DNA of 64,000 nucleotides from Dastarcus helophoroides (lineage: Eukaryota; Arthropoda; Insecta; Coleoptera; Bothrideridae). A program made the position numbers and the translations under genes. Below the pieces are notes generated by a model, which was not told the origin of the DNA, ran no database searches, and worked only from the letters and a program-made list of their open reading frames with translations. This document shows positions 11,818 through 24,410 of this stretch, one piece after another; positions within the stretch are counted from its first letter, which is position 1; the number at the start of each line of letters is the position of its first letter. Location: NCBI GenBank assembly GCA_028583605.1, contig CM053331.1:14492857-14556856 (forward strand). Reading direction: 5' to 3'.

Positions 11818-13634
11818 TACAGGGTGAGTCATTCGTAGAGTAAAGCTCTGTAGGTCCTGCAGATTCTTCGCTAACAAAAATATTTTAGGCACGAAGGTAC
11901 ATTAGCATTTTCTAAAATTATTTTTTATTATAAAGGGTGAACATATACAGAGTGGTGCAGAAAGGTTTTCTTTTTTTAAACAGAACACCCTCTATATTTT
12001 TACATATTTGAATTTCTCACAAAATGCTGACTAAAATAGTATTAACCAATAGGGGTCTGCGGTTAACAGTTTATGAGATAATTATAAAAATCATGAAAAT
12101 TAAGTCTAAATTGCAAGCTCGCTTAAAATTGGGGAAACACCCAAATGACTTTATTTTTAGTGAAGATTATTTCAGAACACCCCGTTCCTGAAAAATGATG
12201 TAATTTTATTTAAATAAGATTTGCAATTATACAGGGTGATCAGCAAACGCAAAATGACATTTTTCTCAAAAAAATTCAAATAGCACATCTTGCATATTAT
12301 TTTTCATTTTTTATAATTAATTGCTAAGCTTTGCCTTAATGTAAAATTTGTGGCTAATTCTTATAGTTAGATATTTAATTTCAAATTAAAAAAATTCAAA
12401 TTCTCTAGATTTATTTGAGTAAAATGCATTTCTTCTCATATTTTTTATATCTTAACAAAAATAATATTTTTTGGTGCACTGATTTAATATACTGTTCTTA
12501 TTTTATTCATTTTAATTGCATATTTTCAAAAATATGAACGTTTAATTAGAAAACATATTGGTTTAGATGCTGTTTATCATCTATACCTAAATTCTAGGCA
12601 TGTATGCTATATGTTCTTTGCACAGTTCACATTATTTAAGCAAATAAGAGTAAAACTAGTGCATGGTACAGCATTTGTTCATTCTAGTCAATTTTAGGTT
12701 TGTTTTGGTGAGGAAAATTAACGAAACACACCCATTTCCTACTACGACAATAACACAAAATATTAATAAATATATTTTATGCAGCATATTTCAAAAAGAA
12801 AGTAGGTTAAACATATACTGTGGCCTAATCAAGCTAAAGTAGTCTAATAACAGTTGCGTATTTTACCTTAAATTGGTAAAATCGCAGTTGGAACAAGATC
12901 TGTCGAATTTCTGGTTTTGTGAACTGTTTTCGAAATTATGCGGTAAAAAGTTCATTTATTGGTGTTTTCTTTTACCGATCAGAGGTAGATTTCCAACAAC
13001 TTCAATCAGAGATGCATTTTAAATATTCAAATGTCGACAATTTTTATTTTTCAAATTTAAAGTTAAATAACATTCAAGCTATAAGAGCTAGACTCACAAA
13101 TGTTGACATTAAATCAACTTTAAGTTGTTACTTAACAAGAATAAAAAATAATATACAGGGTGTGCTATTCCAATTTTTTAATAAAAATGTAATTTTGCGT
13201 TTGCTAACCACCCTGTATAATATCAAATACTATTTAAATAGAATTACTTTAATTTTCAAGAAAAGGACATATCCTAATTATATTTTCGTAAAAAATAAAT
13301 AGATTTGATTGTTTCTTTCAAACGAGGTTCAAATTTAGACTGAAATCTCATGATTTTTCTGAATGTCTCAAAAGCTATTAATTGCAGACCCCTATTTTTT
13401 GATATCGTATTAATCAGCATTTTTCCTAGCATTTAAATGAGTAATAACATACAGAGTATTCTATTTAAAAAAGGCAACTTTAGTAAACCACCGTGTATAT
13501 ATTTACCCTGTATAGTAAATAATAATTTTAGGATGTGTGCCTCGTGGTAATTTACCTTTGTAATATGAAGATTTTTGTCATCAAAATAATTGTAGGAGCT
13601 ACAGGGCTTTACCATACGAATGACTCACCATATA
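11818..13634. repeat. Fold-back element with a nested second element
   Basis: The left end TACAGGGTGAGTCATTCGTA matches the reverse complement of the right end near 13,610-13,634, and both arms continue into a CTGTAGGTCCTGCAG / CTGTAGCTCCTACA block. Further inward GGGGTCTGC at about 12,053 pairs with GCAGACCCC at about 13,384, so the arms are about 280 bp. The TACAGGGTG terminus is common to insect Tc1/mariner-type non-autonomous elements. The interior carries another inverted-terminus element. The 127-codon frame at 12,919-13,302 is unrecognised. Confidence 0.65.
12230..13217. repeat. Nested element with about 65-bp inverted ends
   Basis: TACAGGGTGATCAGCAAACG at 12,230 is mirrored by CGTTTGCTAACCACCCTGTA ending about 13,217. 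Each end is itself about 65 bp with a TACAGGGTG-like motif at both sides, so the pair may be two short insertions or one 1-kb element. Confidence 0.5.
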
Positions 13635-13678
13635 TAGATATTGACGAAAATATTTCATCCGTTTTTTCAATTATTGTA

Positions 13679-14498
13679 GGGGAGACTGGGGTATTCTGGA
13701 CCACGGGGAATTGCGCACCAGATTTATATTTTTTTCTTTACTAGTCGTTGACGGTTACCTAGCTTGGATACCAAATAGAAATGTGATACTTCAAAAAAAA
13801 ATTTTTTTCACTTTGAGTTTCCCCTAATTTAACCACACTCTTTGAGAACCAACACAGGTAAATATCTTTATAATATTCCCGGAAACTTAAGTCTTCGACA
13901 CAAACATGAAATTTTCCATAATGATTAACTCATATGTTGCCATAGTTTAAAAAGGGGCGTTCGAGGAATTACGGACCACTTTTGTTAGGAAATTATGGAT
14001 CATTCAATTCTTTTCATTTCACAAGCTAATTTCGTGTATTTGATGCATATAAGCGATTATTTATGCAAATTTTCAACACAGCGTTATTTTTCGGCAGTCT
14101 CTAATAGATTTTTGGTACGATAATAACTTCGTTTCCAATTGACTTTCATTGCCATCTCTCACTTCAAATCATTTTGTTTCTTGTTCATAATAAATCTTCT
14201 ATCATTTTTAATAAAAAATAAAAGGTTTTTCTGTGACATTTTTCCATTTTTTAATCGATTTGAAAAGTTGGCCGTAATTCCCCGACATTTTTCAAAATCG
14301 TAAAAATACAATTTTTGTCCAACTGATATAAGTTATATAATTTAATACAATTTGACCAAGCTGCTGCAAACCAAAGCGAGGTTATTAGTTTTACTACAAA
14401 TTACTACAAATTTGGGCTTTGAAGTATTCAGAAAAAAATATTTTTTGCCAGTTTTTAGCCAAAATAAAAAAGGCGGTCCACAATACCCCAGTCTTCCC
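13679..14498. mobile_element. Pogo-like MITE, 820 bp, TA target site
   Basis: The left terminus GGGGAGACTGGGGTATTCTG and the right terminus (reverse complement GGGAAGACTGGGGTATTGTG) are near-perfect inverted repeats flanked by TA on both sides (13,677-13,678 and 14,499-14,500). Subterminal repeats of the form GGGGAATTNCGSACC lie at 13,705, 13,963 and 13,987 (+) and 14,270 (inverted). There is no transposase. The TIR style matches the full pogo-like element at 37.6 kb, so a transposase of that class probably mobilised it. Confidence 0.75.
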
Positions 14499-14502
14499 TA
14501 GA

Positions 14503-15909
14503 TTTAGAGTATTATCAATTAAAAAGAATTAAATGGTATCATTGTTGTTAAAAGAAGCCAACTTTTTCTTCTTGTTCTCTTTCTTTATCTTCCTATTCTT
14601 CTTTCGTCTGAGTCTCAAGATTTTGGGTTATGAAATTGTTTTACTTTATTTTATGTATCCAGAAAATATAAAAATTGTTTGTTATGCCCTTATTAACCTT
14701 CTGCAGCGAATCGTAAAAATGAGGTGTTGCTTTGTGACAATAAAACTGAAAGCAGAAAAATAAACTTCATGCGAGTTGAGTGGACTCCTTTGTAGAATAA
14801 TTATCTTCACTTGATATCTTACAAACACGCACTCAATTCTTTGCATTTTAGTCACGCATGAATGGTGTCTCACAAAAAGGGCAACATATTTACGGGGATT
14901 TTTCAACTCCCATCAGAATAGTCATCGAAGCCAGTGGAGGTATGTAGAAGTTAATAATATATGCAGCATACAGCAAGAAGGAAAATGAATACACTATAAT
15001 TTCTATGGCTCCGAACGTCTTCTCTTTTTACGTGCAAGCGGATTACTGTTCTAAGTGAAAGGAATAGGTTAAATTGACGTATTAAATTTTAGTCGACATA
15101 TAAGGATTATTGAATCCACTGTAAATAGATCATCAGTTCTTTCTTGATTTTATTTGTTGGAAGATATTAAATTTCCTCTTACGATACCATTTCCTCGATC
15201 GACGCGGACTTTTATAAACCTTTTAGATGAAATAATATCGTTTCAAGACGACTAAATAATAAACTTTATTTGTTCCCACTTAACATGCAGAGCGGTTCCA
15301 ATATCTAAAACAGGGGTTTCACATATATAAATTCAATTTCGTTAATTATCATCATTACACCTACAGCCTACCCCACAAATTGAAGCCTGTGGGAGGTACC
15401 TTTAGGGTAGAAGCGTAGATTAATGCTAGTAAAAATTCATTATGTCATCATTAAAGATGACGGAAGATGATCGTGACATAATTCCTACCTTGTATAGATA
15501 TGCAGTGGCGGCCCCCAGCGGGAGGACTGTAAGGGTCTAAGCCCCCTCCTCCCTTGATCCTATCTGACAACATATTTCAAAATAAAAATGAATAATAAAT
15601 TAAATATAAAAAAATCAAGCTTTTTATATTTAATGTTTAAATTGTGAGAATAAATTAGAAATTCCAGGGAAAATTTTGAAAAATATTTAAATATTCAATA
15701 TTTGGAAAAGTGTCTGATTTCTCAAATGTTTGTGTTAATTTTTAATATTTCCGGATAAATCAAAAAATTCAACTTTTAAAACTGCATTTTAAGTAAGAGC
15801 AAAAAAAAATTAAGTTTAAGTTTTTAACATTGGAAATCTTTATGTCCTTATATGGGTCAAAGTTTCAACTTTTCGTTCAAGGAAAAAAAAGTCAAAAGAC
15901 AGCGATGTC

Positions 15910-15911
<2 letters not shown>
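14503..15911. other. AT-rich sequence; possible hAT end near 15.5 kb
   Basis: CAGTGGCGGCCCCCAGCGGG at about 15,502 resembles hAT termini (compare the paired element at 30,691), but no matching right end was found. The remainder shows nothing recognisable. Confidence 0.35.

Positions 15912-15967
<56 letters not shown>
15912..15967. repeat. (GA)n microsatellite
   Basis: About 28 uninterrupted GA dinucleotides. Confidence 0.98.
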
Positions 15968-15969
<2 letters not shown>

Positions 15970-18038
15970 TCGAGTCGAGTGAACTAGACAAGTAGACTAT
16001 TGGCGATTCGAATTCAAAGTTCGCGCCAACTATCAGCTGATCGCTTGCTTATAACCTATCTTTAAGGCTACAATATGTATGTAAAAATTAGACATTTCCT
16101 ATGAATATTTTCTTAGTTTGCCAAGCAGTTTTTATAATTTTCAAATAATTATATGTATATTAAGAGGGCAATAACTAAGGTAATTAAAACAAGCCGACTG
16201 TTTATACAAATTATAATGGATTCGGGGAAAAAGCTTTTATGTTTTGGAATAGGGGCAAGATAGATTGCAGCTTAATCTTGTTTTTACAGCTCAACTTCTG
16301 TATGCAATAATTGTTAAAAGGTAAATTTATCATTATAGCCTCAATCCTCAGGAATATTATTTTAATTTACTAGAACAGTTTAACATTCTAAAAGTTGTAA
16401 GTGACGAATAGGTAATAAGATAGTGTAAAATTTCTTGAAGTCGTAAGTTATTTGAAAAGAACTAAATAATTTCTTAGAAGGCGTAGTAATACTTAACACT
16501 AGTTAATTTTGTTGTTCAGTTAAAGATTGAAAATATTTTTAGGGGAAAGACTTCTGAATGGAAGTCACGTTTATTATTGGTGTGTAAAAGAAGAAAATGG
16601 AGAAAGCTTAAAATAAAGTAATAAGGTTTGAATTGCACATTACATCGAATAAAACTCCTTCACGATAGCATCCACCTATTCCTAACTACTGCATTAAATT
16701 ACTACTTTTAAAAATTGTTTATCTGATGCTTTAGCCCCCCATATCTTACTGATAAAAGTGATAATCACCACCAATAAACTGTATTAACAATAAATGCCAC
16801 AATAAATATTAAAAAGTCTACAATATTTTGACAAGTGACTGATATGACTGGACCAGGGTTCGTTTTTTAGCACTGTAATCAGCCAAGAAGGATTCATTTC
16901 AGTGATGTATTTTAAAATTTGGTTACCCTTACCATTTTGATTCTGCAGCATAGACATGTTGCTGCTTAAACAAGAATTTAAGTACATTCTGGAATACTCT
17001 TAATGTTTGAAAATTATTTAAAACACTCACAGAGTTATGGTATCGTAAATGTCCTTCTTGAGGAGAAATGGAATAGCTGGCTGTAAAACTATGATTAAAA
17101 TTGATAACATTTAGTAAAATTAATCATTAACTGTCTCAACAATAGAAATGTTACGGAAGAGAAATAATAGCACTGTGTATGAAGTATCATATTTTTTAGT
17201 TTCATAAACAAAGCATGTTAGCAAGAGCCTTCTAAATATTTTCTCTTGTATATTTTTGTGTAATGCAGCCATAAACAATGCCAAAAATCTTTGATTTGCT
17301 TTTTATTTGATTTGAAGTAAATTCCATATTCTGTAATAATGAATAACTAAATGTAAAAAGTCTATAAATATAGGTAGATGTACTTAGGTACAAACTAATC
17401 AAACCATTTACTTCTGATTCTAACATCAACTAACCGAAAATTGAACGCTTGTTATGGCTACATTCACAAAGCAAACGCTATATCAAAATTTAAACAAACC
17501 TGTGACCTACAAGCAGTAGTTATAATTGTCGCCACCAGAGGGAGTGATCCTTAGCTGGAAATGCCAATAATACTCTTGGAGCTAGACATCATCTCGGTAA
17601 AGATAGACCGGCACGGCGCTTGTGTGAAAACTAGTAGATGCTAGGTCTTGGAAAGTGTTCACTTTTCCAAAGGACACTAACGGCAATGTGTCGTAATATA
17701 CAAGAATTTAAGATATTAGACGGTCTCAAATTCACAAATTCGCCTGGTGTTGGGCACGTTACGTCATATGGCTGCCATCCCATGTTATGTCCGATATACT
17801 CTCTTAAAGGGAACTTAAATAATAACGGATCATGATTTCATAACTAAAGGTTTTATATAGTATTGTATTAACTGTTGCCATAGAAATATGGAACTTGTAA
17901 AGGTTGCAGGCCTTATTAGTTAACTGAAAATTGTTATGCAAATTAATTCTAAAGTGAAGAAAAACGCTGGAAAGTAATTAGTAATTACAATAACTGAACT
18001 ATCTAGTACAAATATAAAGAATTTGGATTGCAGTGTTT
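15968..18038. other. AT-rich sequence, nothing recognised
   Basis: A less AT-rich patch at 17,530-17,830 contains GTCGCCACCAGAGGGAG and a 65-codon open frame without known motif. It may be a transposon end but has no visible partner. Confidence 0.35.
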
Positions 18039-19257
18039 TACGGGGTCTTTCAACAAAAATTTGACACCTTTATGATTTGAAAACCGAGATATTTTAGAAT
18101 TAGCTGACACCCGTCGGTTTAAATTCTTGAGGAGACCAATTTGACGGCCAAGTCAACCTCATATGTTCATTTCCCTGACCTCTATCAAGCCCCACTTTCA
18201 AAAGAAATTACCCACCTTGTAATACATTATTTTAAAGCCCTTTCCATTGCAGATACAGCGGTGCAATGTTTTCAAAAATTGATTGAAAATTAAAAATTAA
18301 TAGTGACAAACCGACATTGGTGTAACATTATGAGACGCCAAGCCGATTTCATGGCCTATAAATTGGACATACAGTCAAAACCGGATATAACGACATCATT
18401 TACAACGACGCATCGGTTATTAGGACTTAATGGCAAGGTCGCGGCGATTATTTTAGAAGCTAACTGTACTGCCAGTCATATTGCTTATAACAACTACCGG
18501 TTTCAGCGTCCGTAGTTTATGGTCCCTTCAATGTCGTTATATCCGATTTCAACTGTATTCGTTCAAATGTAGGGTGACCCATTTCGGAGTACTAAAAAGC
18601 AGTAACATTTTTTTAAATGAAAACACCCCTTTGTGGCCACCGCAAAGCTTGTTTACATAATATTTATTCCAATAAAAATACAAATCATTTTAAAATGATT
18701 TTATAATTATAGCCGTGACATTTGTGAAAATGTAACATATTTTCTATTTTGTATTGTGACGTATTAAATGTTCTTTATTTAAAAATGCATTATTTTTATT
18801 AGAAAAAGTATTGAAGCTTTGTGATACTGCAAAATAAGTCATCCTGTGTGTAAAATAAATTTTCAGTTTAAACACCACCACGTTCTATTAAGTGGCCATA
18901 TAAATGATATGAATGACATGAAATATAAAGAAATCGACTTTATAAGGCCGAAAAGTGACTGAAGACCCTTAAGATCTTAGACGAATATGGGTTTGTCAAC
19001 TTTTCGTTTTTAATTCTCAATCAATTCTAAAAAACGATGCACGAGCGATTTTCAATGAAAAAAGCTTTAAAATGATGCATCATAAATAGGGTAATTGTAT
19101 TTAAGATTTTAAAGGAGGGGCTAGGGGGATGAACATATCAAGTTGACTTGAACGTCAAAAATGGTCTCCTCAAGAACATAAATAGGCGGCGAATTCTAAA
19201 ATATTTTTTCGCTTTCAAATTATAGGAAGATCAAGTTTTCGTTAGGAGATCCTGTAT
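18039..19257. repeat. Fold-back element with about 260-bp arms
   Basis: The left arm (about 18,039-18,310) and right arm (about 18,990-19,257) are inverted. Shared blocks are TTCTTGAGGAGACCA / TGGTCTCCTCAAGAA, CAAGTCAAC.TNATATGTTCAT, and AATTGATTGAAAATTAAAAA / AATTCTCAATCAATT. A 78-bp partial duplication of the right terminus follows at 19,270-19,325. The core hosts a nested 184-bp MITE. Confidence 0.7.
18372..18555. mobile_element. Pogo/Tigger-like MITE, 184 bp
   Basis: The termini CAGTCAAAACCGGATATAAC and (reverse complement) CAGTTGAAATCGGATATAAC are inverted and flanked by TA. The interior has no coding capacity; the small open frame across it is incidental. Confidence 0.65.
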
Positions 19258-19334
19258 AGTATACCCATCGACGGCGAATTCTAAAATATTTTTCCGTTTT
19301 CAAATTATGGGAAGACCAAGTTTCATCCTGTAGT

Positions 19335-19612
19335 ATATTAGGTCCACTAATACGCGAAGGTCCTATGTCTCCGTTAAGGAAAAATACATTTTTTTTATTA
19401 TTTTAAAACATTTGAAAAAACCATAAAAAGTAATAGGTCATAATTTAAAAAAAAAAACGAATTAACCCATGAGTTTAAAAAATAGATATCATCCAGTATA
19501 ACTGAAACTTTTATTAAATTGTAAAGTTAAAGTAGTTTGGCAATGTTTAAAAAATGAAAAAAGATGCTTTTGTCGTTAACAAATATATCATACCTCCGCG
19601 TACTATAGGGGC
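19335..19612. mobile_element. Small MITE, about 275 bp
   Basis: GGTCCACTAATACGCGAAGG near 19,339 is inverted relative to CCTCCGCGTACTATAGGGGC near 19,593-19,612, with weaker pairing inward around GTTAAGGA / TCGTTAAC. It has no coding capacity. Confidence 0.5.
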
Positions 19613-20852
19613 AACTGAATGGAATATAGACAAATAATTATAATTTAAAGCAATGTTTAAAATATTTAAACAGTGCTTTTAAAATAAATATAGGATTAAT
19701 TTATAAAATAAATTTTGATTTTTATGAGTCATGCAATTCACTTTCAGAAGAAAAAAAATTTCTAACATCTTCAGAAGTTTTAATTTGAGGGATATCATAA
19801 AGGTTAAATACATTTTTTCATTTCATCCTATTAGCCTTATTAGCCATCCTTTATGGTTCAATGGCAAAAATTATATCATACTAAATTATGAAATAATAAC
19901 TTACTCTATTGAGGTAAGTCCCTTTAAATATTGGTTATCTCATTTTCCCTATTTCTTATTCCAACTCTTTGTTTTCGTTTGGATTGAGTGTGCTTGCAGC
20001 TAGATATTTTTGGACGGCTAAGATTAAGCCCAGTGTTAAGCTTTATCCAGTGACATTTTTTGGGATTATATCCTAAAAATTTATATTTTAAGTTGGAAAG
20101 GTAAACCGATTTTTGTGAGGAGCAAATGTTTTCGTTGCTTTAATTAGTCCAAAACTTACATATCTTCGCGTTATTCATTAGAAATATATAAAGAATTCAG
20201 TCTAACCTTTTTTGTACTATTTACCGTCATAATGGATATTAAATGTAAAAACCGCACACCGCATTTTAAATTTTTTATTTGGCAAATATTTACTCTCCAG
20301 AAACAGAATATTTCAAAAGTTGTTTCTATAAACAATGGTGTTTGACGCTTTGCTTGGGAAGACACAAGGTAATGTGTTTTATAAAAAAATAATACAATTT
20401 TTAGATAACTTCGAAATATCAGTTTGTGTTATGAAATATCCTGAATAAAATGAAGTACCCAAGAATACTAATTTTAAAAATTTATTCATTTTTGAGGTTT
20501 AGTTGAATCAAGTGTTGCTGTAATAAATATTTGAATATTTCATCAATTTAAAATACATTTTTACGTATGTTTGTAAAGATATACAACTAAAGAAAATAAT
20601 GATCTATGCTTGAACACTTGCTCGTATCAAAAAAATCCAAGAAATATTTCTTATTGTAAATAAAGTAGGGATTCATAATAAACGTACGATCGCCACTCGG
20701 TAAAATTAAGAAAGTGTTATATATTTAAAATAATTATAATATTTTAATTTTTAGGCATTTATTTTATTTAACAAATTTCATAGAACAAGTTCGGTGCGAT
20801 TAGAAGCAGTATAAAAAACTCTAAATTTTTTTTATACCAATTCATACCCTTG
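19613..20852. other. AT-rich sequence, nothing recognised
   Basis: No paired repeats or coding motifs. The 90-codon open frame at 19,731-20,003 has no recognisable domain. Confidence 0.4.
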
Positions 20853-21726
20853 TACAGGGTGAGCGAAACTCGATTTCCCATCTCTATTATAAGGAAAGGA
20901 AAAACGATATAATGAATCTGAAAGTTTCTTAAATTGGATTGAATAAGGTCCATTTTAAGTTAAAGTTGCATATTTTTCCAGGTATGGAAACCAAAGTAAT
21001 GACGGCATTGAACTTTTTTTCCAGAAACATATCTGTATTTCTGCATATTAAAAAATAGCTAGTTTTTCTAAACAAATTTTGTGAACAAAAAATTCGGCTA
21101 TAAATTTATAAGCAATTTTATTGTAAAATATTATCAAAAATTCGTAATTACTGCGATTTAAACAAATAGCCTTTGGAAATGCAATAAATCAAAAATCAAG
21201 GTATAGCGGCATCTGTCAATAACTGAACTAATGGTTGACAAACATTTTTTGACTGTTCACGTAAATAATATTATTATTAGTATTAGTTTATGGGGAATTT
21301 CAAAAAAACCCTAGAAGAGCATGTGAATACTCTCTGAGGTACCTCGGACATGTTATTCCACACCAAAAAATATTTATTAGATTTCTTTCTAAAGGCTGTT
21401 TGATTAAATCGTACCAATGCCGAATTTTTAATAATGCATTTTTTCCAGTAAATTTGCTTTTTAATGGAAAAAGATACCAAATTTTTTGTTTACAAAATTT
21501 GTTTAGAAAAATTATCTCTTTTGAAGTGTGCAAAAATATAGGTATGTTTCTAAAGAAAAAAAAATCAGTGTCATCATTACTTTGGTTTCCAAATCTGAAA
21601 AAATATGCAAATTTAGCCTAAAATGTACCTCATTCAATCCAATGTAAGAATCTCTTTTTAGATTTCTTATATCGTTTTTTCTTTTCTTATAATAGCGCCG
21701 AGACTTCGAATTTCGCTTACCCTGTC
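20853..21726. repeat. Fold-back element with about 140-bp arms
   Basis: TACAGGGTGAGCGAAACTCG at 20,853 is mirrored by TTCGCTTACCCTGT ending about 21,726. Arms share AACGATATAATGAATC / GATTTCTTATATCGTT and GAAACCAAAGTAATGA / CATTACTTTGGTTTCC. The core has no protein motif. The terminus is of the TACAGGGTG class also seen at 11.8 and 35.0 kb. Confidence 0.65.
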
Positions 21727-22089
21727 CCTACAGGATGATTGACTATGGATTACCTGATTTTAACTCTTCATATCTTGATCACTAAAAGAAATAGAATCCA
21801 AAATAAAAAAGGTACATAAATGGGATTTAGAGGAAATAAATGTTAAAAGATTTTTTTTCTTAATTCAAATCCATGTATATTTTTTAATATTTTGAAAGAA
21901 CGTTTTCTTTCCAATTGAAAAATATGTGATACATGCAGTACTGTGAAAAATTCATTGGACAGTTTAAAAATCTGTCAAAGAAAAACGAAAAGAGTTTCGT
22001 TATATCACTAAATTTATAAAGGATGTAATATATCATTTAGTTAAATAAATTTAGTAACTATTTGTCAGAAAATAGTTTCAAAACTTAGT

Positions 22090-22780
22090 ATTTTGTATCC
22101 CCACTCTTATTATGTAGAACTGCGTAAATACGTCTGGCAGCACTAGTTAATAATTTCTTAATTTCCTAGAATTCGTTCTCATTCTTTTAGGAGATCATTC
22201 CATAATGCAACAGAATATATTAGAGCACGCTCAGCTCTTTTTATATCCAGGTAATATCACAAATGCTTAATCAAATTAATGTCTGGGCTTTGTGGTGAAA
22301 ACTGCATTAATTGTAGAAAGTTTTGTTTTTTGTTGATGCAAATAGTTGTAGACTAGTCTAGAAAAGTGTTTAGGAACGTTATCGTGATGCAGAAAAAAAG
22401 TTTTATCGCTGTTTTTTTAACACCTCTTTAATTTTTACTAAATCGCCAAGGTTTGTAGCTGAAAACCAATCCCACACCGTCACGCACCTTACACCATGCT
22501 TAATGGTAGGGTATAAACACTACTTCTGGTACTTCTGCCAAAGATTGGAACTCGTCCTCCATAAGACATGACTTTAACCTTTGATTGTCCAATTTTTGTG
22601 GTCTTTAGCGTAATTTAGTCAATTTTGTGTATTATTACGGCGTAGAGATGATTTGTGCCTGGCTTCACATCCGCGCAGGCCTACTTTCAGTGACTCCCCA
22701 CGAACAGTCGACGAATCAACACTAATTTCTTGTGCATTGTGTAAATGATGCCCTGGGCACTGCGTTACTTTTTTGGGGTA
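22090..22780 (-). pseudogene. Tc1-family (DD34E) transposase pseudogene
   Basis: Minus-strand reading in shifting frames gives Tc1 landmarks in the right order: VDSSTVR and AKDHKNWTI (about 22,570-22,720), the second catalytic-site block LHHDNVPKHFS (about 22,350-22,400), QFSPQSPDINLIKHL then a stop in place of the usual Trp (about 22,247-22,306), and a C-terminal AARRIYAVLHNKSGDTKY (about 22,090-22,140). The family's catalytic Glu before HLW is Lys here. Several frameshifts and stops are present, so no function is possible. The N-terminal HTH region would lie across the Penelope insertion. Confidence 0.8.
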
Positions 22781-22846
22781 CCCACTTCGTTTTTTGCCTT
22801 CGATTAGTGCGGTTTTTTATATTTTGTCACAATATATTATGCAAAA

Positions 22847-23055
22847 TATACTTCTTCCGGGATTGGACCGTATCAAAGAACTACTAAAAGTGTTCGACGT
22901 TTCGCCCACCATCGTAGGGGGCTTCTTCAGGAACAAAGAAAGAAAAATAGATGAAAAGAGGAATATGAGGGAATATGCAAAAAAAGAAAAATAAAAAGGC
23001 CAATTTCAAAACATTAGAGCACGGTAACTCAGTATGTCCACCATACCAGAGGCGA
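22847..23055 (-). repeat. Left inverted terminal repeat of the Penelope-like element
   Basis: This is the reverse complement of about 25,010-25,229, including the blocks around TGGTGGACATACTGAGTTAC and GTTCCTGAAGAAGCCCCC. The open frame of the element begins inside this arm, so its first ~29 codons are repeat-encoded rather than ancestral protein. Confidence 0.88.
22899..22930 (-). ncRNA. Hammerhead-ribozyme-like core, left arm
   Basis: On the minus strand CTGAAGA (fits CUGANGA) is followed by a GC-rich hairpin GCCCCCTACGATGGTGGGC and then GAAAC. This is the order and spacing of the conserved hammerhead core with helix II. Penelope-like elements are known to carry hammerhead motifs in their terminal repeats. 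I could not identify a convincing NUH cleavage site and helix III partner, so activity is unproven. Confidence 0.5.
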
Positions 23056-24410
23056 AACTCGAATTATGCTGTCGCCCCAAGAAAAATTCCAACTGAGGAA
23101 ATAATCAGTGGGGTAGAGTCTTCCATCAGAACTCTCCACAAGGAGGTTGCAGATCCTATTCGTTTTCAAACCACAAAAATTCTAAAACATGTCAAACCAC
23201 CAAAGTCCAACATTTCTAGAGAAGAAGGATGTGCCCTTAAAACCCTAAAAACACATTGTTCAATCACTATTCTTTTGGCTGACAAAGGTAATGCAACTGT
23301 CATCTTGCATAATTCCGAGTATGCATCCAAAATTAACGCCCTGTTGAATGACGGATCCTATATTCCTCTTCCTCGGGACCCAACAAGCAAAATTGAACGT
23401 GAACTAAAGTCGAAACTAAAATCCTCAAATTTGTCCGCAGACACTCTCAGACATCTTGTTTCGAAAGAATCCAAACCACCTTATCTTTATGGTCTCCCCA
23501 AAATTCACAAACCCAATATTCCTCTTAGGCCCATTGTCAGCAAGATAAATTCACCTACCTACAATGTCTCAAAATACTTATCTAACATCCTCAAGTCATA
23601 TACCGAAAACACATCGTCACACGTCCTAAATTCCAAACACTTTGTCGAATTATTGTCCGAATTAACTCTTGACCCCAACGACATACTAGTAAGTTTTGAC
23701 GTCACTTCACTATTCACAAATGTCCCAGTTTCCCACTCCATGACGATAATTCGTCAATTACTTTCAGGCAAAGAGAATGCAGATTCTCTAGCTGATTTAA
23801 CTGAAATGTGCCTCATATCGACTTATTTTTCTTTTAATGGCAGCTTCTATAAACAAGTCCGCGGCACCTCGATGGGTTCTCCCTTATCCCCAGTCGTAGC
23901 AAATATTTTTATGGAATCTTTCGAAAACACTACGTTGGAAACTGCGGATTTAAAACCCAAGGTTTGGCTTCGTTAAGTAGATGACACATTTATTGTATGG
24001 CCACATGGCAACGATTCACTAAATTTATTTTTGGAACACCTATACAGTTTACATTCCTCTATTAGCTTCACTATGGAAATCGAAAACAATGGTTCTCTTC
24101 CTTTTCTTGAGGTACTGGTCACTCGTTTACCAAACGGTCGCGTTTCTCATTCCGTTTATCGAAAACCCACCCATACTAATCGTTATTTGCATGCAGAGTC
24201 CCATCATCACCCTTCCCAAAAACGTTCCGTCATAAATTCACTGGTTTCACGAGCTGTAGCAATTTCACAACCGATAAATCTTTCAGACGAGTTGAACAAT
24301 ATTCGTTTCAACCTCCGCAACAATGGTTACAAATCGCACGACATTGAAACTGTCATCTTCACCCTACCCCTCGTTCTTCACAAAATTCAATAGTTCCTTC
24401 TAAAGCCTTT
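23053..24410 (+). pseudogene. Penelope-like reverse transcriptase (RT) region
   Basis: The reading frame starts after the repeat arm at NYAVAPRKIPTEEI and shows the RT domains in order: DKGNATVILH, LYGLPKIHKPNIPLRPIVS (fingers motif), DILVSFDVTSLFTNVPV with the first catalytic Asp, RGTSMGSPLSPVVANIFMES, then motif C where the codon before VDD is TAA (23,974-23,976) instead of a Tyr codon. The thumb follows in the same frame (FLEVLVTRLPNGRVSHSVYR). A second lesion, a frameshift at about 24,340-24,390, separates RT from the endonuclease frame. The N-terminus is truncated relative to full-length family members, which extend upstream of NYAVAP. The copy cannot make active RT. Confidence 0.92.

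Noticed and set aside
22773..22994. 73-codon frame at the left edge of the Penelope-like element
   Set aside because: It spans the Tc1/Penelope junction and the inverted repeat, so it cannot be an ancestral gene.
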